NCBI GenBank assembly: GCA_949152475.1
Contig: OX424570.1
Span: 9,536,181-9,600,180 of the forward strand
From: Terebella lapidaria
Lineage: Eukaryota > Annelida > Polychaeta > Terebellida > Terebellidae
DNA length: 64,000 nt
Direction: 5' to 3'
This document shows, in pieces, positions 11,146 to 24,399 of this stretch; position 1 is the stretch's first letter; each line of letters begins with the position of its first letter. A program made the position numbers and the translations under genes. A model generated the notes under the pieces. That model saw nothing but the letters and a program-made list of their open reading frames with translations, was not told the origin of the DNA and searched no databases.

Positions 11146-12195
11146 ATATATGACGGTGACCGGTATTCACTCTCGCCCCAACAGGGGGAGAGGTTATTGC
11201 AATTGGGTCTGTCTGTCAGTTTGCGTGTCTGTCCGCGCGCATATTTCGAAGAGGAATGGTCCGATCGAATATAGGGATGAAGCGGTATGGCCGTGGCTCG
11301 GTCCTCCTCAATTTTTGTCAAAATCGGATGAAATTTGTTGCCATGGCAACCCAAATTAACATTTTCCTCCGCATTTTTGAGAATATCTGAGTATAAAAAT
11401 TGATGGAAATATAGTGATTGAAAAAAGCTTAACCTGTTTTTAGGGGTTTTTAAGGGCTAGATTAAAGTACATCCAGTCTTCCTTCTCAGGGATGTAATAT
11501 TTCCAGTGGGCATAAGTCTCTGAACTATTTTGCATTCTCTCGAACTTCTTTATAAGGCAACACTCAATATGGGACTAATTATGGGCATACGTGTGAATAT
11601 TTTCGAAATTTTGAGACGTTAGCTATATCTCGAAACACACACAAAAACGTCTGAAATTAATGCTGGATAAACTATTTGGTCGGGCTTTGTTTCTATTGCA
11701 AAATGTTTTTTACGTTTGTTATTGGCATCATCAAAATCTACTGTACGTTTTTTTTGTATATTGAAGTTGTAAATAAACTACTACTACTACTCTTATCACG
11801 GGCAATTTCTGTTATAAGCTGACTTTCTGTGATGTTCGACTTTCTGTGATTAGTTTTCTACGTGTTTCGTCTTCAATATTTTCCTCCAATTTTACTCCAT
11901 TGACTTAGGTGTATGTAAACACCACAGGAAGTTTGCAAACTATAACGCTCACCGTCTTCGAACACTTGAGCGCAAAATGAATTACATGCTATGTATACAT
12001 ACACTGAGTACTTCTACAACATCGACGCGGAGCCCGCTCAGGCGTTTAAGGTGCGCTTGGTGCTAGGGGCCTATCTAGCCAATGAGGGGGGTTAGATCAC
12101 CATGGTGAAAGTCGAATACCGCACCTTACTCGCTCAGGCTTGGAAAGTCAATAGGATCTAGCTGGCTTTTAGAGATTTTTTTAAGGGAAAAGATT

Positions 12196-12277
12196 CGACG
12201 CGGGCAGGATTCGAACCTGCGAGGACAAAGTCCATTGAATTTTAAGTTCAACACCTTAACCACTCGGTCACCGCGCC
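12196..12277 (-). tRNA. tRNA-Leu (anticodon TAA)
   Basis: 82-nt gene with a 7-bp acceptor stem (GGCGCGG with CCGCGTC, one G-T pair), an anticodon arm TTGAA-CTTAAAA-TTCAA giving anticodon TAA, a long variable arm typical of tRNA-Leu, and a T arm with B box GGTTCGAATCC. No intron. A TTTT run just 3' of the gene on the minus strand fits a Pol III terminator. Reads UUA codons. It is part of the tandem unit. Confidence 0.93.
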
Positions 12278-13155
12278 TAGTGATTTCAGGTGCTTAATTA
12301 CATAATATATAATAATATTATCATATAAAAAGGTGTTAATTTAAAGGGTCATAACGGTACCAAAAATGTCATAACGTATTCAAGTAGGCCTAAATGTCGA
12401 TTCATAGACTTTCCGATGACATAGCAACAGGCCATGCCTCTTTGGCAATCGCAGAAAAAGTCCCACAACATACCTCAATTCTCTCCCATGAGCCGGTTTG
12501 TTTGTGGGACTTGGTACGATACGTTTTGGAACAATATTTGACATCCTTTGATTTGCTAGACTAGTGAATATGGAAGCGGGGAGGGGGGGGGGGGTTCATG
12601 TAGGCCTATCGTCGAAACTATAAATTGGAACACGCAGATGTGGTAAAATTATGAATTCATACGGTTGATCTATTAGATCAACACTGTATGCCTATTTCAA
12701 TAAAATGTTTGTGAATCACATTTACACCAATTTTGTCTAAAAAGATAATTTACTACTGAAGGTTGACATGTGTTTGATCGAGATCTAAATTTAGATCTAC
12801 TTGCCTTGGTTAACTACATTAAGATATAGAATCTGTTTGAATAAACAAATAGTAAAGCCTAATAATATACTGATGTGCAGTATGCAATAAGACACAATGT
12901 ATAGACTCTAAGTGACAATGTATAGACTCTAAGTCCTAAGTTGGACTTACTGTTGAGTATCGGTAATCATATTCAGAAAAACAAACTTGGAACTGCGCAA
13001 TTGTCATATTATGACAAATCGAGTCAATTAAATCAAGTTCGAATGGATACCTCCAACGATTTCTGCCCATATGAGTTTGGATCGGAAATAAACTTCTGGA
13101 ACACTCCATTATATAGCTTGAATATTGGCACATTCAAATGGGAAATCATATATAG

Positions 13156-14405
13156 TGTAACGGTTTTGGGGTATTCCCAAAAAGTTCCCCAAGGTAATTT
13201 GTGTTTATTTTGTGATACTACGGTTGAATAACGGTTTATTAAAATGTATATGTGTTTAAAGGTTCATACGGTTATATATTGATGGTTTTAGAAAGGTGTT
13301 CCGCCTTGGAACTTAGAATAATTCAATGTTGGTAAAGCCGGAACCGGAACCGGAACCGGAGACGGAACCGGAGACGGAGCCGGAACAATGGAGTACAAAA
13401 ACGTAATGACGTTATTTCCGGAAGGTCATGTGATCAGCCTCGTTTTCGGTTTAAAAGGTGACGTGTCAGCCACTGATTGGTTCTAGTATGTTTTCGGAAA
13501 TTCCGGAAAAATCAGTGTTTTGCCGGACTATGACGTCACAATAGGTTGGTCTCGTGATGTGGGTCTCAGGTCTATAAAAGTCCCGCTTCGGCGGGAACGG
13601 CGGAGTTGGTGTCCTGAAGTCGACATGTTCAGACCTTTCTTCCATAGCAGAGTACTACCTTGCTCCGGCTTAAGTCATGCGGATGATTACAGTTTATGTC
13701 TTCCGACTGTACACTTAGAAAAATAAATCTGAAAACCTATTCCGGGTTGTTTTTCCATGTTCGTTAGGGAACTTGGAAATTATGATAAAGGTAAAGTAAT
13801 CGGAAAAAGAAAGTAATACGGAGAAGAAGGGAGACAAGTTAACAGTCGGTTAAGACAAAGTTTGTGACGACGTCTGAGGGTGATCCAGAACCCAGATCAC
13901 CGAAGAAGAAGACGGAGACGGAGGTGGAAGCAATGGACCCACTGCGGAGGCGGTACCTGATGGTACCTGATGCTTCTAGAATCTCCATTTCAGGTGCAGT
14001 CGTGGTTGCAGTGGAGACAAAAGCAGCGGAGCGGATGCAGAGGCAGTACCTGACGGAATAAGTTGCAGAGTCGGAGGCGGAGACGCTTCTAGATTCCTCA
14101 TTTCAGGTGCAGTCGCAGTTGCAGAGAGACGGGAAACAACGGAGTAGCTGCAGTAACCGGAGGCGGAAACGCCACCGGAATCTTACTTTTAGGTGCAGTT
14201 GCAGATTGCAGTCGGGGGAAGAGAACGGTTGGAGGTCCATTCCAGACCACGCTACCAACCCTTATAGACTTCTAACCGTGATCAAGCCGTGCCAGCAGCA
14301 GTTTCCCGGAATTTTCCGTTCCAGCTCCGGTTAACCAAAACAGACCCAACCACCTTCCAAGAAACCGTGTTATCCGGACGTCACAGAGGGGGAAACCCCG
14401 TTACA
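13156..14405 (+). mobile_element. LTR-like solo element, unit 2
   Basis: Same element, orientation and flanks as at 9923-11145, copied by the tandem duplication rather than inserted separately, because the surrounding unit is also duplicated. TG...CA ends, CRE, TATA and AATAAA are all retained. No internal coding region. Confidence 0.6.
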
Positions 14406-15458
14406 ATATATGACGGTGACCGGTATTCACTCTCGCCCCAACAGGGGGAGAGGGTATTGCAATTGGGTCTGTCTGTCAGTTTGCGTGTCTGTCCGCGCGC
14501 ATATTTCGAAGAGGAATGGTCCGATCGAATATAGGGATGAAGCGGTATGGCCGTGGCTCGGTCCTCCTCAATTTTTGTCAAAATCGGATGAAATTTGTTG
14601 CCATGGCAACCCAAATTAACATTTTCCTCCGCATTTTTGAGAATATCTGAGTATAAAAATTGATGGAAATATAGTGATTGAAAAAAGCTTAACCTGTTTT
14701 TAGGGGTTTTTAAGGGCTAGATTAAAGTACATCCAGTCTTCCTTCTCAGGGATGTAATATTTCCAGTGGGCATAAGTCTCTGAACTAATTTGCATTCTCT
14801 CGAACTTCTTTATAAGGCAACACTCAATATGGGACTAATTATGGGCATACGTGTGAATATTTTCGAAATTTTGAGACGTTAGCTATATCTCGAAACACAC
14901 ACAAAAACGTCTGAAATTAATGCTGGATAAACTATTTGGTCGGGCTTTGTTTCTATTGCAAAATGTTGTATTTTACGTTTGTTATTGGCATCATCAAAAT
15001 CTACTGTACGTTTTTTTTGTATATTGAAGTTGTAAATAAACTACTACTACTACTCTTATCACGGGCAATTTCTGTTATAAGCTGACTTTCTGTGATGTTC
15101 GACTTTCTGTGATTAGTTTTCTACGTGTTTCGTCTTCAATATTTTCCTCCAATTTTACTCCATTGACTTAGGTGTATGTAAACACCACAGGAAGTTTGCG
15201 AACTATAACGCTCACCGTCTTCGAACACTTGAGCGCAAAATGAATTACATGCTATGTATACATACACTGAGTACTTCTACAACATCGACGCGGAGCCCGC
15301 TCAGGCGTTTAAGGTGCGCTTGGTGCTAGGGGCCTATCTAGCCAATGAGGGGGGTTAGATCACCATGGTGAAAGTCGAATACCGCACCTTACTCGCTCAG
15401 GCTTGGAAAGTCAATAGGATCTAGCTGGCTTTTAGAGATTTTTTTAAGGGAAAAGATT

Positions 15459-15540
15459 CGACGCGGGCAGGATTCGAACCTGCGAGGACAAAGTCCATTG
15501 AATTTTAAGTTCAACACCTTAACCACTCGGTCACCGCGCC
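15459..15540 (-). tRNA. tRNA-Leu (anticodon TAA), second copy
   Basis: Identical to the gene 3263 bases to the left, with the same stems, TAA anticodon, variable arm, B box and downstream T run. It was made by the tandem duplication. The third unit ends before the equivalent position and has no tRNA. Confidence 0.93.
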
Positions 15541-16418
15541 TAGTGATTTCAGGTGCTTAATTACATAATATATAATAATATTATCATATAAAAAGGTGTT
15601 AATTTAAAGGGTCATAACGGTACCAAAATGTCATAACGTATTCAAGTAGGCCTAAATGTCGATTCATAGACTTTCCGATGACATAGCAACAGGCCATGCC
15701 TCTTTGGCAATCGCAGAAAAAGTCCCACAACATACCTCAATTCTCTCCCATGAGCCGGTTTGTTTGTGGGACTTGGTACGATACGTTTTGGAACAATATT
15801 TGACATCCTTTGATTTGCTAGACTAGTGAATATGGAAGCGGGGAGGGGGGGGGGGGGTTCATGTAGGCCTATCGTCGAAACTATAAATTGGAACACGCAG
15901 ATGTGGTAAAATTATGAATTCATACGGTTGATCTATTAGATCAACACTGTATGCCTATTTCAATAAAATGTTTGTGAATCACATTTACACCAATTTTGTC
16001 TAAAAAGATAATTTACTACTGAAGGTTGACATGTGTTTGATCGAGATCTAAATTTAGATCTACTTGCCTTGGTTAACTACATTAAGATATAGAATCTGTT
16101 TGAATAAGCAAATAGTAAAGCCTAATAATATACTGATGTGCAGTATGCAATAAGACACAATGTATAGACTCTAAGTGACAATGTATAGACTCTAAGTCCT
16201 AAGTTGGACTTACTGTTGAGTATCGGTAATCATATTCAGAAAAACAAACTTGGAACTGCGCAATTGTCATATTATGACAAATCGAGTCAATTAAATCAAG
16301 TTCGAATGGATACCTCCAACGATTTCTGCCCATATGAGTTTGGATCGGAAATAAACTTCTGGAACACTCCATTATATAGCTTGAATATTGGCACATTCAA
16401 ATGGGAAATCATATATAG

Positions 16419-17722
16419 TGTAACGGTTTTGGGGTATTCCCAAAAAGTTCCCCAAGGTAATTTGTGTTTATTTTGTGATACTACGGTTGAATAACGGTTT
16501 ATTAAAATGTATATGTGTTTAAAGGTTCATACGGTTATATATTGATGGTTTTAGAAAGGTGTTCCGCCTTGGAACTTAGAATAATTCAATGTTGGTAAAG
16601 CCGGAAACGGAACCGGAACCGGAGACGGAACCGGAGACGGAGCCGGAACAATGGAGTACAAAAACGTAATGACGTTATTTCCGGAAGGTCATGTGATCAG
16701 CCTCGTTTTCGGTTTAAAAGGTGACGTGTCAGCCACTGATTGGTTCTAGTATGTTTTCGGAAATTCCGGAAAAATCAGTGTTTTGCCGGACTATGACGTC
16801 ACAATAGGTTGGTCTCGTGATGTGGGTCTCAGGTCTATAAAAGTCCCGCTTCGGCGGGAACGGCGGAGTTGGTGTCCTGAAGTCGACATGTTCAGACCTT
16901 TCTTCCATAGCAGAGTACTACCTTGCTCCGGCTTAAGTCATGCGGATGATTACAGTTTATGTCTTCCGACTGTACACTTAGAAAAATAAATCTGAAAACC
17001 TATTCCGGGTTGTTTTTCCATGTTCGTTAGGGAACTTGGAAATTATGATAAAGGTAAAGTAATCGGAAAAAGAAAGTAATACGGAGAAGAAGGGAGACAA
17101 GTTAACAGTCGGTTAAGACAAAGTTTGTGACGACGTCTGAGGGTGATCCAGAACCCAGATCACCGGAGAAGAAGACGGAGACGGAGGTGGAAGCAATGGA
17201 CCCACTGCGGAGGCGGTACCTGACAGAGCAGAGCGGCGACAGGAGCAGTTGCGGTGACAGGAGCAGTTGCAGTACCAGAGGCGGAGACGCTTCTAGAATC
17301 TCCATTTCAGGTGCAGTCGCGGTTGCAGTGGAGACACAAGCAGCGGAGCGGATGCAGAGGCAGTACCTGACGGAATAAGTTGCAGAGTCAGAAGCGGAGA
17401 CGCTTCTAGATTCCTCATTTCAGGTGCAGTCGCAGTTGCAGAGAGACGGGAAACAACGGAGCAGTTGCAGTAACCGGAGGCGAAAACGCCACCGGAATCT
17501 TACTTTTAGGTGCAGTTGCAGATTGCAGTCGGGGGAAGAGAACGGTTGGAGGTCCATTCCAGACCACGCTACCAACCCTTATAGACTTCTAACCGTGATC
17601 AAGCCGTGCCAGCAGCAGTTTCCCGGAATTTTCCGTTCCAGCTCCGGTTAACCAAAACAGATCCAACCACCTTCCAAGAAACCGTGTTATCCGGACGTCA
17701 CAGAGGGGGAAACCCCGTTACA
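16419..17722 (+). mobile_element. LTR-like solo element, unit 3
   Basis: Third tandem copy of the LTR-like element. It is slightly longer than its siblings because an internal short-repeat tract differs in length (around 17220-17290). Same TG...CA ends and promoter parts. Confidence 0.6.
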
Positions 17723-17895
17723 ATATATATGACGGCGACCGTTATTCACTCTCGCCCCAACAGGGGGAGAGGGTATTGCAATTGTGTCTGTCTGTCAGTT
17801 TGCATGTCTGTCCGCGCGCATATTTCGAAGAGGAATGGTCTGATCGAATATAGGGATGAAGCGGTATGGCCGTGGCTCGGTCCTCCTCAATTTTT

Positions 17896-20758
17896 AGGTT
17901 ACCGGACCTTTGGTCCGATAACCTATTGGCATGGCGTTCCGTCCGTCCGTCCGTCCGTCCATCCGTCCGGCGTTAACATTTTTATCTTTAAAGTTAACGA
18001 TCGAATCTTTCTGAAATTTTGCACAAAAATGCCTAAAAATATTTTGAGGAGGTATTTTTTTTTTTTGATTTTCGCACTTTTTTCAAAATGGCGGCCGTTT
18101 TTGTCGAAAAACGCTCAATTTTGGACTTTGACAACCATTTTCTCAAAAACTGTCTGATCAGTTTTGAGTTTTTGGTTTCAAAAGATTCCCCTCATATACC
18201 TCTGTGATATGTATAAGTTTGGTTGCCCTAAATTCGCCGGTTTCCGTGTGGCGGCCATTTTGAATTTTTGGCGGGTCGGCAAAAAAAAAATTTTTCACCC
18301 CAAATCGCATTACTATCCATTTTGGGCCATTTCTAGGCCAAAAAAATTTTTCACCCTTTGAAAATTTTTTTCGACTTTTTTCCTTCATAATTTTCCTTCA
18401 TAATGGGAGCTGTCCGGACTGTATTCGTAGAACGCTTGAAGATAGAGCTTAGAAATTGGCACTTTCAAATGGGAAGTCATATATGGCGACTTGTGTGGTG
18501 AACTTGAATTTGACCTTGGATGACCTTGAAAGGTCAAAACAGCCATTTTTGGGTCGAAAAATGCTCAAATTTGCACCTGGTCTGTATTTTCTCAAAAACT
18601 GTCTGATCAGTTTTGAGATTTTTGCTTAAAAAGATTCCTCTTATATACCTCTGTGACGTGTATAAGTTTTGTTGCCCTTGAATCGCCGATCTCCGTGTGG
18701 CGGCCATTTTGAATTTTTGATGAGTCGGCGAAAAAAATTTTTTTCGCCCCAAATCGCATTACTATCCATTTTGGGCCATTTCTAGGCCAAAAATTTTTTT
18801 CACCCTTTGAAAAACTTTTTTCCTTTGTAACGGGTTCTTCACCCTTCTGTGACGTCTTGATAAACCGGTTTTCTTGGGAGGTGGGTGAGTTGTTATTTAA
18901 CCGGAGCTGAAACGGTAAAACTCCGGGAAACTGCTACTGCTGTACGGTTGAACTCCGGCTAGAAGTCTCTGAAGGTTGGTAGCGTGGTCTGGAATGGACC
19001 TCTTAACCGTTGTCCGACTGCCAATCTGCAACTGCTCTTGTAAAGTAAGAATCCGGAGGCGTTTTCGTCTCCGGGTACTGCAACTGCTCCGTCGGGATAC
19101 CGCTTTACTGCAACAGCTTTGTCGTTTTCCGCCTTACTGCAACTGCGACTGCACCTGGAATAGAGAATCCGGGAACGTTGCCGTTTCCGAATACTGCAAC
19201 CGCTCTGCCAGGTTCCGCCGCACTGCAAACTGCTTCGGTTGGCTCCGCCTCACCGCAACCTGCGACTGCACCTGAAATGGAGAATCTCGGAAGTGTTCTC
19301 ACTTCCGGTTACCGCAACCGCTCCGTCAGGTACTGCCTCTGCTACTCCGTCGTCCGGTACCGCCTCTGCAACTGCTTAGTCGTTCCCGTCTCTGCAACTG
19401 CTCCGTCCGGTACCGCCTCCGTAGTTGCTCCGTTGAATTCCACCTCCGTCTCCGTCTCCTTCCTTGGTGATCTGGGTTCTTGGATCACCCTAAGACATCG
19501 TTACAACTTGGTCTTAACCGACTGTGGACTTATCTCCCTTTTTCTCCGTATTACTTTCTTTTCCGGTGAACTAACTTTATCATAAATTCCAGTTCCCTAA
19601 CCAACACGGAAAAACAACTCGGTTGAAGTTTTCATGTTTATTTTCCAAGTGCACAGTCAGAAGACTTAACTGCTATGATCTGGTATGACACAAGCCGGAG
19701 CAAGGGAGTACTCTGCTATGGGAGAACGGGTCTGCACAGGTCGACGTCAGGACACCAACTCCGCCGTCCGCTGTGAAGCGGGGGCTTTTATGGACCTGAG
19801 ACCCACGTCACGTGATCAACCTATTGTGACGTCATAGTCCGCCAAAACACTGATATTTTCCGGATTTCTAAAAACACTCTAGAACCAATTAGTGGCTGAC
19901 ACGTCACCTTTTAAACCGAAAACGAGGCTGATCACATGACCTTCCGGAAATAACGTCATTACGTTTTTGTACTCCATTGTTCCGACTCCGTCTCCGGTTC
20001 CGTCTCCGGTTCCGGTTCCGTCTCCGGCTTTACCAACATCACAAATATACCAAGTTCCGAGACGGAAAACCTTTTAAATATTATCAATACGGAACCGAAT
20101 GAACCTTTAAACACATATACATTTTAAGAAACGGTTATTTAACCATCATATCACAAAACACTAATAGAATTACCTAGGGGAAATTTTTGGGTACACCCCA
20201 AAACCGTTACACCTTCATAATGGGAGCTGTCAGGACTGTACTCATAGAACGCTTGAAGATAGAGCTTAGAAATTGGCATTTTCAAATGGGAAGTCATATA
20301 TGGCGACTTGTGTGGTGACCTTGAATTTGACCTTCGATGACCTTGAAAGGTCAAAACAGCCATTTTGGGGTCAAAAATGCCCAGATTTGCCTCTATAGAT
20401 GGAATGCTTGCAGATAGAGCTCATGTTTGCATATGAACATATAGGAAGATATATAGGGCACAACTAATGATGATCTTGAACTTGACGTCAGATGACCTTG
20501 AGTGCCAAATGTCTGACTTGGAATGTGTAAATTGACCTGAGCGGCCTAAACGATTCAACCCAACATATAGAATATCAAAGGCCGCACACATACTTGTAAT
20601 GGTAACATCGAAGTTCATACGGATGACCTTGATTGGTAAATCCCAAGGTCATATGTTTACACTGCGAACCTTGATTGGTAAATCTCAAGGTCTGTTACCT
20701 GCCAATGCTGCCATGGCCAAACCAAAATTGTCCGGTAACCTATCTTAGCCTTTGGGCT
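17896..20758 (+). mobile_element. Non-autonomous repeat (family GTTACCGGAC) inserted in unit 3
   Basis: Comparison with units 1 and 2 gives the exact insertion: AATTTTT occurs once in the empty units and on both sides here (17889-17895, 20759-20765). The left end is AGGTTACCGGACC followed at once by its inverted copy GGTCCGATAACCT. The right end carries GTCCGGTAACCT and then TTAGCCTTTGGGCT, another small hairpin. Internally it has a (GTCC)n run at 17940, two ~450-bp tandem repeats, and TCAAGGTCA-type half-sites on the minus strand. Without the nested LTR (18826-20211) it would be ~1.47 kb. No protein is encoded. Its class is uncertain. Confidence 0.7.
18826..20211 (-). mobile_element. LTR-like solo element, inverted and nested
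   Basis: A more diverged member of the same LTR family in the opposite orientation: TGTAACGG-type ends at 18826 and 20211, with inverted matches to the GC-rich repeats, AATAAA, TATA and GACGTCA parts. It is bracketed by the 4-base direct repeat CCTT (18822-18825 and 20212-20215). It sits inside the repeat 17896-20758. Greater divergence than among the three direct copies implies an older, independent insertion. Confidence 0.65.
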
Positions 20759-21530
20759 AATTTTTGTCAAAATCGGATGAAATTTGTTGCCATGGCAACC
20801 CAAATTAACATTTTCCTCCTCATTTTTGAGAATATCTGAGTATAAAAATTGATGGAAATATAGTGATTGAAAAAAACTTAACCTGTTTTTAGGGGTTTTT
20901 AAGGGCTAGATTAAAGTACATCCAGTCTTCCTTCTCAGGGATGTAATATTTTCAGTGGGCATAAGTCTCTGAACTAATTTGCATTCCCTCGAATTTCTTT
21001 GTAAGGCAACACTCAATATGGGACTAATTATGGGCATACGTGTGAATATTTTCGAAATTTTGACACGTTAGCTATATCTCGAAACACACAAAAACACACA
21101 AAGTCTGACATTAAAGCTTGATACTCCGAGACACTGAAAAAATTTAGATGCAGAAAATTTAGGCCTGATAGCGATGCGTTTCAGTTGTCATACTTGAACT
21201 ACACATATGAATAACGCTCATGACATATCAATTATGCTTAATTGAAAAATTATGACTTGACCAATAAATAAGTTTTTTGTTCAGAAAATTTGATGACCCA
21301 TACATCATTTCGACTCTTATGACGGGCAAAAGCTAACTTTCTGTTATGTTTAACTTTCTGTGATTAGCTTTCTATTATGATTCGTCTTCAATATTTTCCT
21401 CCAATTTTACTCCACTAACTTGGGTGTATGTAAACACCACAGGAAGTTTGCGAACTGCCACTCACCTTCTGCGGACACTTGAGCGTAAAATGAGCCACAT
21501 GTTATGTATACATACAATAAGTTACCGATC

Positions 21531-24399
21531 ATTTCATGGTTACTAAAATGCGTTTTTTGTGTGTGAACCCCTCCTATTGTGTACCTTCATTCAAAATATA
21601 AGAGTGTTGAATATTGGGGACTAGATGCATATCTTCGTGCATAGTGTACCAATGAATGGGAAAAATGGAGAAAATCAGAAGGAACATAGTATAAATATGC
21701 ATGTGTTGAAAACAATGGATTTTAGTTGTCATTATTGACAATCATTACAATATTTAAATTAAAAAAATATCACTATGAATAATAAATAAGTTTTATTTTA
21801 CGTGTATGTGCCAAATGTTTAGCGTGTGTACAATGAGCAATATTCACGGTGTTTATGTGTTTACCTAACAAATTGAAATAAACACGACAATAAAAAAAAT
21901 ATGAAAATCGGAGATGACGATATAAAAAGAACCATGTTTCGTGTGACTGTGTAGGTTGTGTTTATGTTGTTTGTTTGTTTTGTTTTATTCAAGTAACCGT
22001 TTAAGATGGATAAATTAATATTGTGTGTTCACGCTCATCACACATATCCAACGACACTTGAATTATGAATGAGCACACTGTTTTCCCGAATCAAATTGTG
22101 CAGATAGACGAATGACTGCCCCGTTGTCATGGGAGACCGGTTCCTTCCCCTCCCCCCCCCGATCCCCCTCCCTCGCCAAACAAGGTAACTCTACGGTGAT
22201 TGGCTGGAATCAGACACCCTTGTGATGTGGTTCCAGCCCCCGGATTAGGCTGCCGGTGGGGGGGGGGGGGGGGGTTAGTGGCAATATCATTATTTGTAGA
22301 AGAACAAATGACGAAATCAAAGGATTTCCAACTGGACTCGAGTATTTCTTTGATAAATGTTGCGGGTGATATATCGGGAATCAATACTTTCTAAAATATT
22401 GATTACGCAATTATCTAGATCGATTAAATACATGTAACTTGCACCTAATGCTTCTAAAGGCCAACATGCGTGCATTTTGTAATTCTACTAAGTCAATTAA
22501 TACGCGTAAAAGTTTTCATAATTGAAAAATAGACCATAGTATAAAGTCCGGATTTTCCACCAATTACTCACACAAGATGTTTCGTGCAGCAATCAACCGT
22601 CCGTTGTTAATATTTTGACATTAATTTACATCACGACACGTTCAGAACATTAAAATAATCAAGGAAAATACTTCACTGCCAAAATGACACTCTTGATTTC
22701 ATATTACAACGTTAATAACTTTTAATAGCATCAGCCTATTCGACCAAGTAAGAAAAAAAAAACATACTTGAATTGAAGTATCAAGAATGGCACATGAACC
22801 AATCATGAAAGTATTTCAAATAGATGGACAAGTATTATCATTTTTTAGAAAAAATTAAAATTCAATATCAATTTAATTTAAAAATTTGAAAATTTATTTA
22901 AAAAAAAAATAATGCAGAATGGTCTACTAATCAAGATAATATCGATACATTACAATAAGTTATCTATTTGTGTGTGTGTTATTTTCCTTTTTGAAGTCAC
23001 GGGTCTATATATCCACTTGTACTAGACCTGTGTGTATTTCGAATTCATGTTTTTTGTGGGTTTTTTTTCATTCTTGAAGTGCAACCAAACCTGCTGTTTA
23101 CCAAATGGTATGCATGCTTTACTAATTGGACATAATTTCTCGAATTAACGACTCTTTGATCAAACCATGCAGCGCACGTTATTCCTTATCTTTCTTGATC
23201 ACAACACTTGTTCAGTTTCAACATTTTTAAACGTTCTTTGACTATCTACTGGGGACAATTACAATGCGCAACATATACTGCATTTGTATAAACTTGTTTA
23301 CAGGGTTATACAGCCTCTGTATCAGAGACTTTGTATTGAAACTGAATATCGGTCGACATATTCTCGGTAAATCGAATACAAGTCGAAATTGACATCAATA
23401 AAACTAAGGAAGGTGAATTCTTTTCGGTGTGTGTGTGTGTTTTTTTTAAATTTGTTACGGGAAGATACAAAAAATGTCACAGTTAAATTGATTTCGCCTG
23501 CGATTTTCAAATGATTTCATAATTTCGCTCCATTTTCAAATTATCGAAAATAATTATATCCCAAGCGATCATTTAGACATGTGTTGCAGAACTTGAAATG
23601 CAGCTTCGTTTTGTAAAATAACACCTTCCTGCAAATAACGCCTTTATATTTTCTGGGAACTGTATATTGAATGGTATTTCACATGTTTCAAAATTGGCTT
23701 ACGGTACAGGTTTCTGGAAACGATTTTTCAAAGGGTAAATTGGACAATTCGCCATCAAGTTTTCGAGAAGGATATCATGAAATCCACATATTTATTATGT
23801 CTATTTCGCGATTACCGTAAAAGTAGAAAATATTTTTAAAAAAAAGACATTTTAAACTTGGTTTCTGCATATAATTCATACAACCATTCATAACTTTCGC
23901 CCAAATGTATGGAATAAATATCAAAGATGCCGACAAACCATAATTACTGGTATTGAGTTATGTGCGCGAAAGTTTAAATTCAGTCGCCGAATATGAGATA
24001 TGCGTATGATATTGAGGCATCAAAGCAACCATGATATATGTTAGAAATACATTTAAGTGGCGAAGATCAAAGAAAAGTAAGCCGCCATCTGGTTAGATTA
24101 TATATTTTTCGTGCCCTAACAAGAATTGTTTTTATTTCAACAATATATATTTATACGGAAATATATTTACTATATAATTCTAACTAACAATAGCCATATT
24201 TACCATGCGAATATAATTGAGAACCGTTTACTTCATATGTGTACATTTCGATCACTGTTAAATCCATTTCGATACTGATATATGCATGTTTACTATAGTT
24301 ATGCGTAGCCTATGTGCGGTAAAAGTGTGAATTGTTTGTTTATTAAATTGATTTGTGCATCTAACTATAAATTGACTTATATCTCATTCCTTGTCCCCA
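21531..24399. other. No gene seen: AT-rich intergenic DNA
   Basis: Mostly AT-rich sequence with homopolymers, a G17 run (22256-22273) and short GT repeats near 22970 and 23430. No frame resembles a protein and no RNA gene was found. Confidence 0.5.

Larger units (their letters stand above)
9085..21530. repeat. Tandem triplication of a ~3.26-kb unit
   Basis: Units: about 9085-12307, 12308-15570 and 15571-21530. Copies two and three repeat at exactly 3263 bases over long stretches and are nearly identical. Copy one is slightly more diverged and about 30-40 bases shorter. Each unit holds a directly repeated 22-base element (ACAATGTATAGACTCTAAGT), a palindrome AGATCTAAATTTAGATCT, a variable G run and an LTR-like element. 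Units one and two end with a tRNA-Leu. Unit three contains a 2.86-kb insertion and loses similarity near 21530, before its tRNA. High identity indicates recent, stepwise unequal exchange. Confidence 0.9.

Noticed and set aside
10604-11274. Overlapping open frames rich in Arg, Ser and Pro in the GC-rich part of the LTR-like units (also at 13864-14534 and 17127-18157)
   Set aside because: They are translations of degenerate short repeats, occur in several frames at once and resemble no protein. They vary with repeat length rather than by codon.
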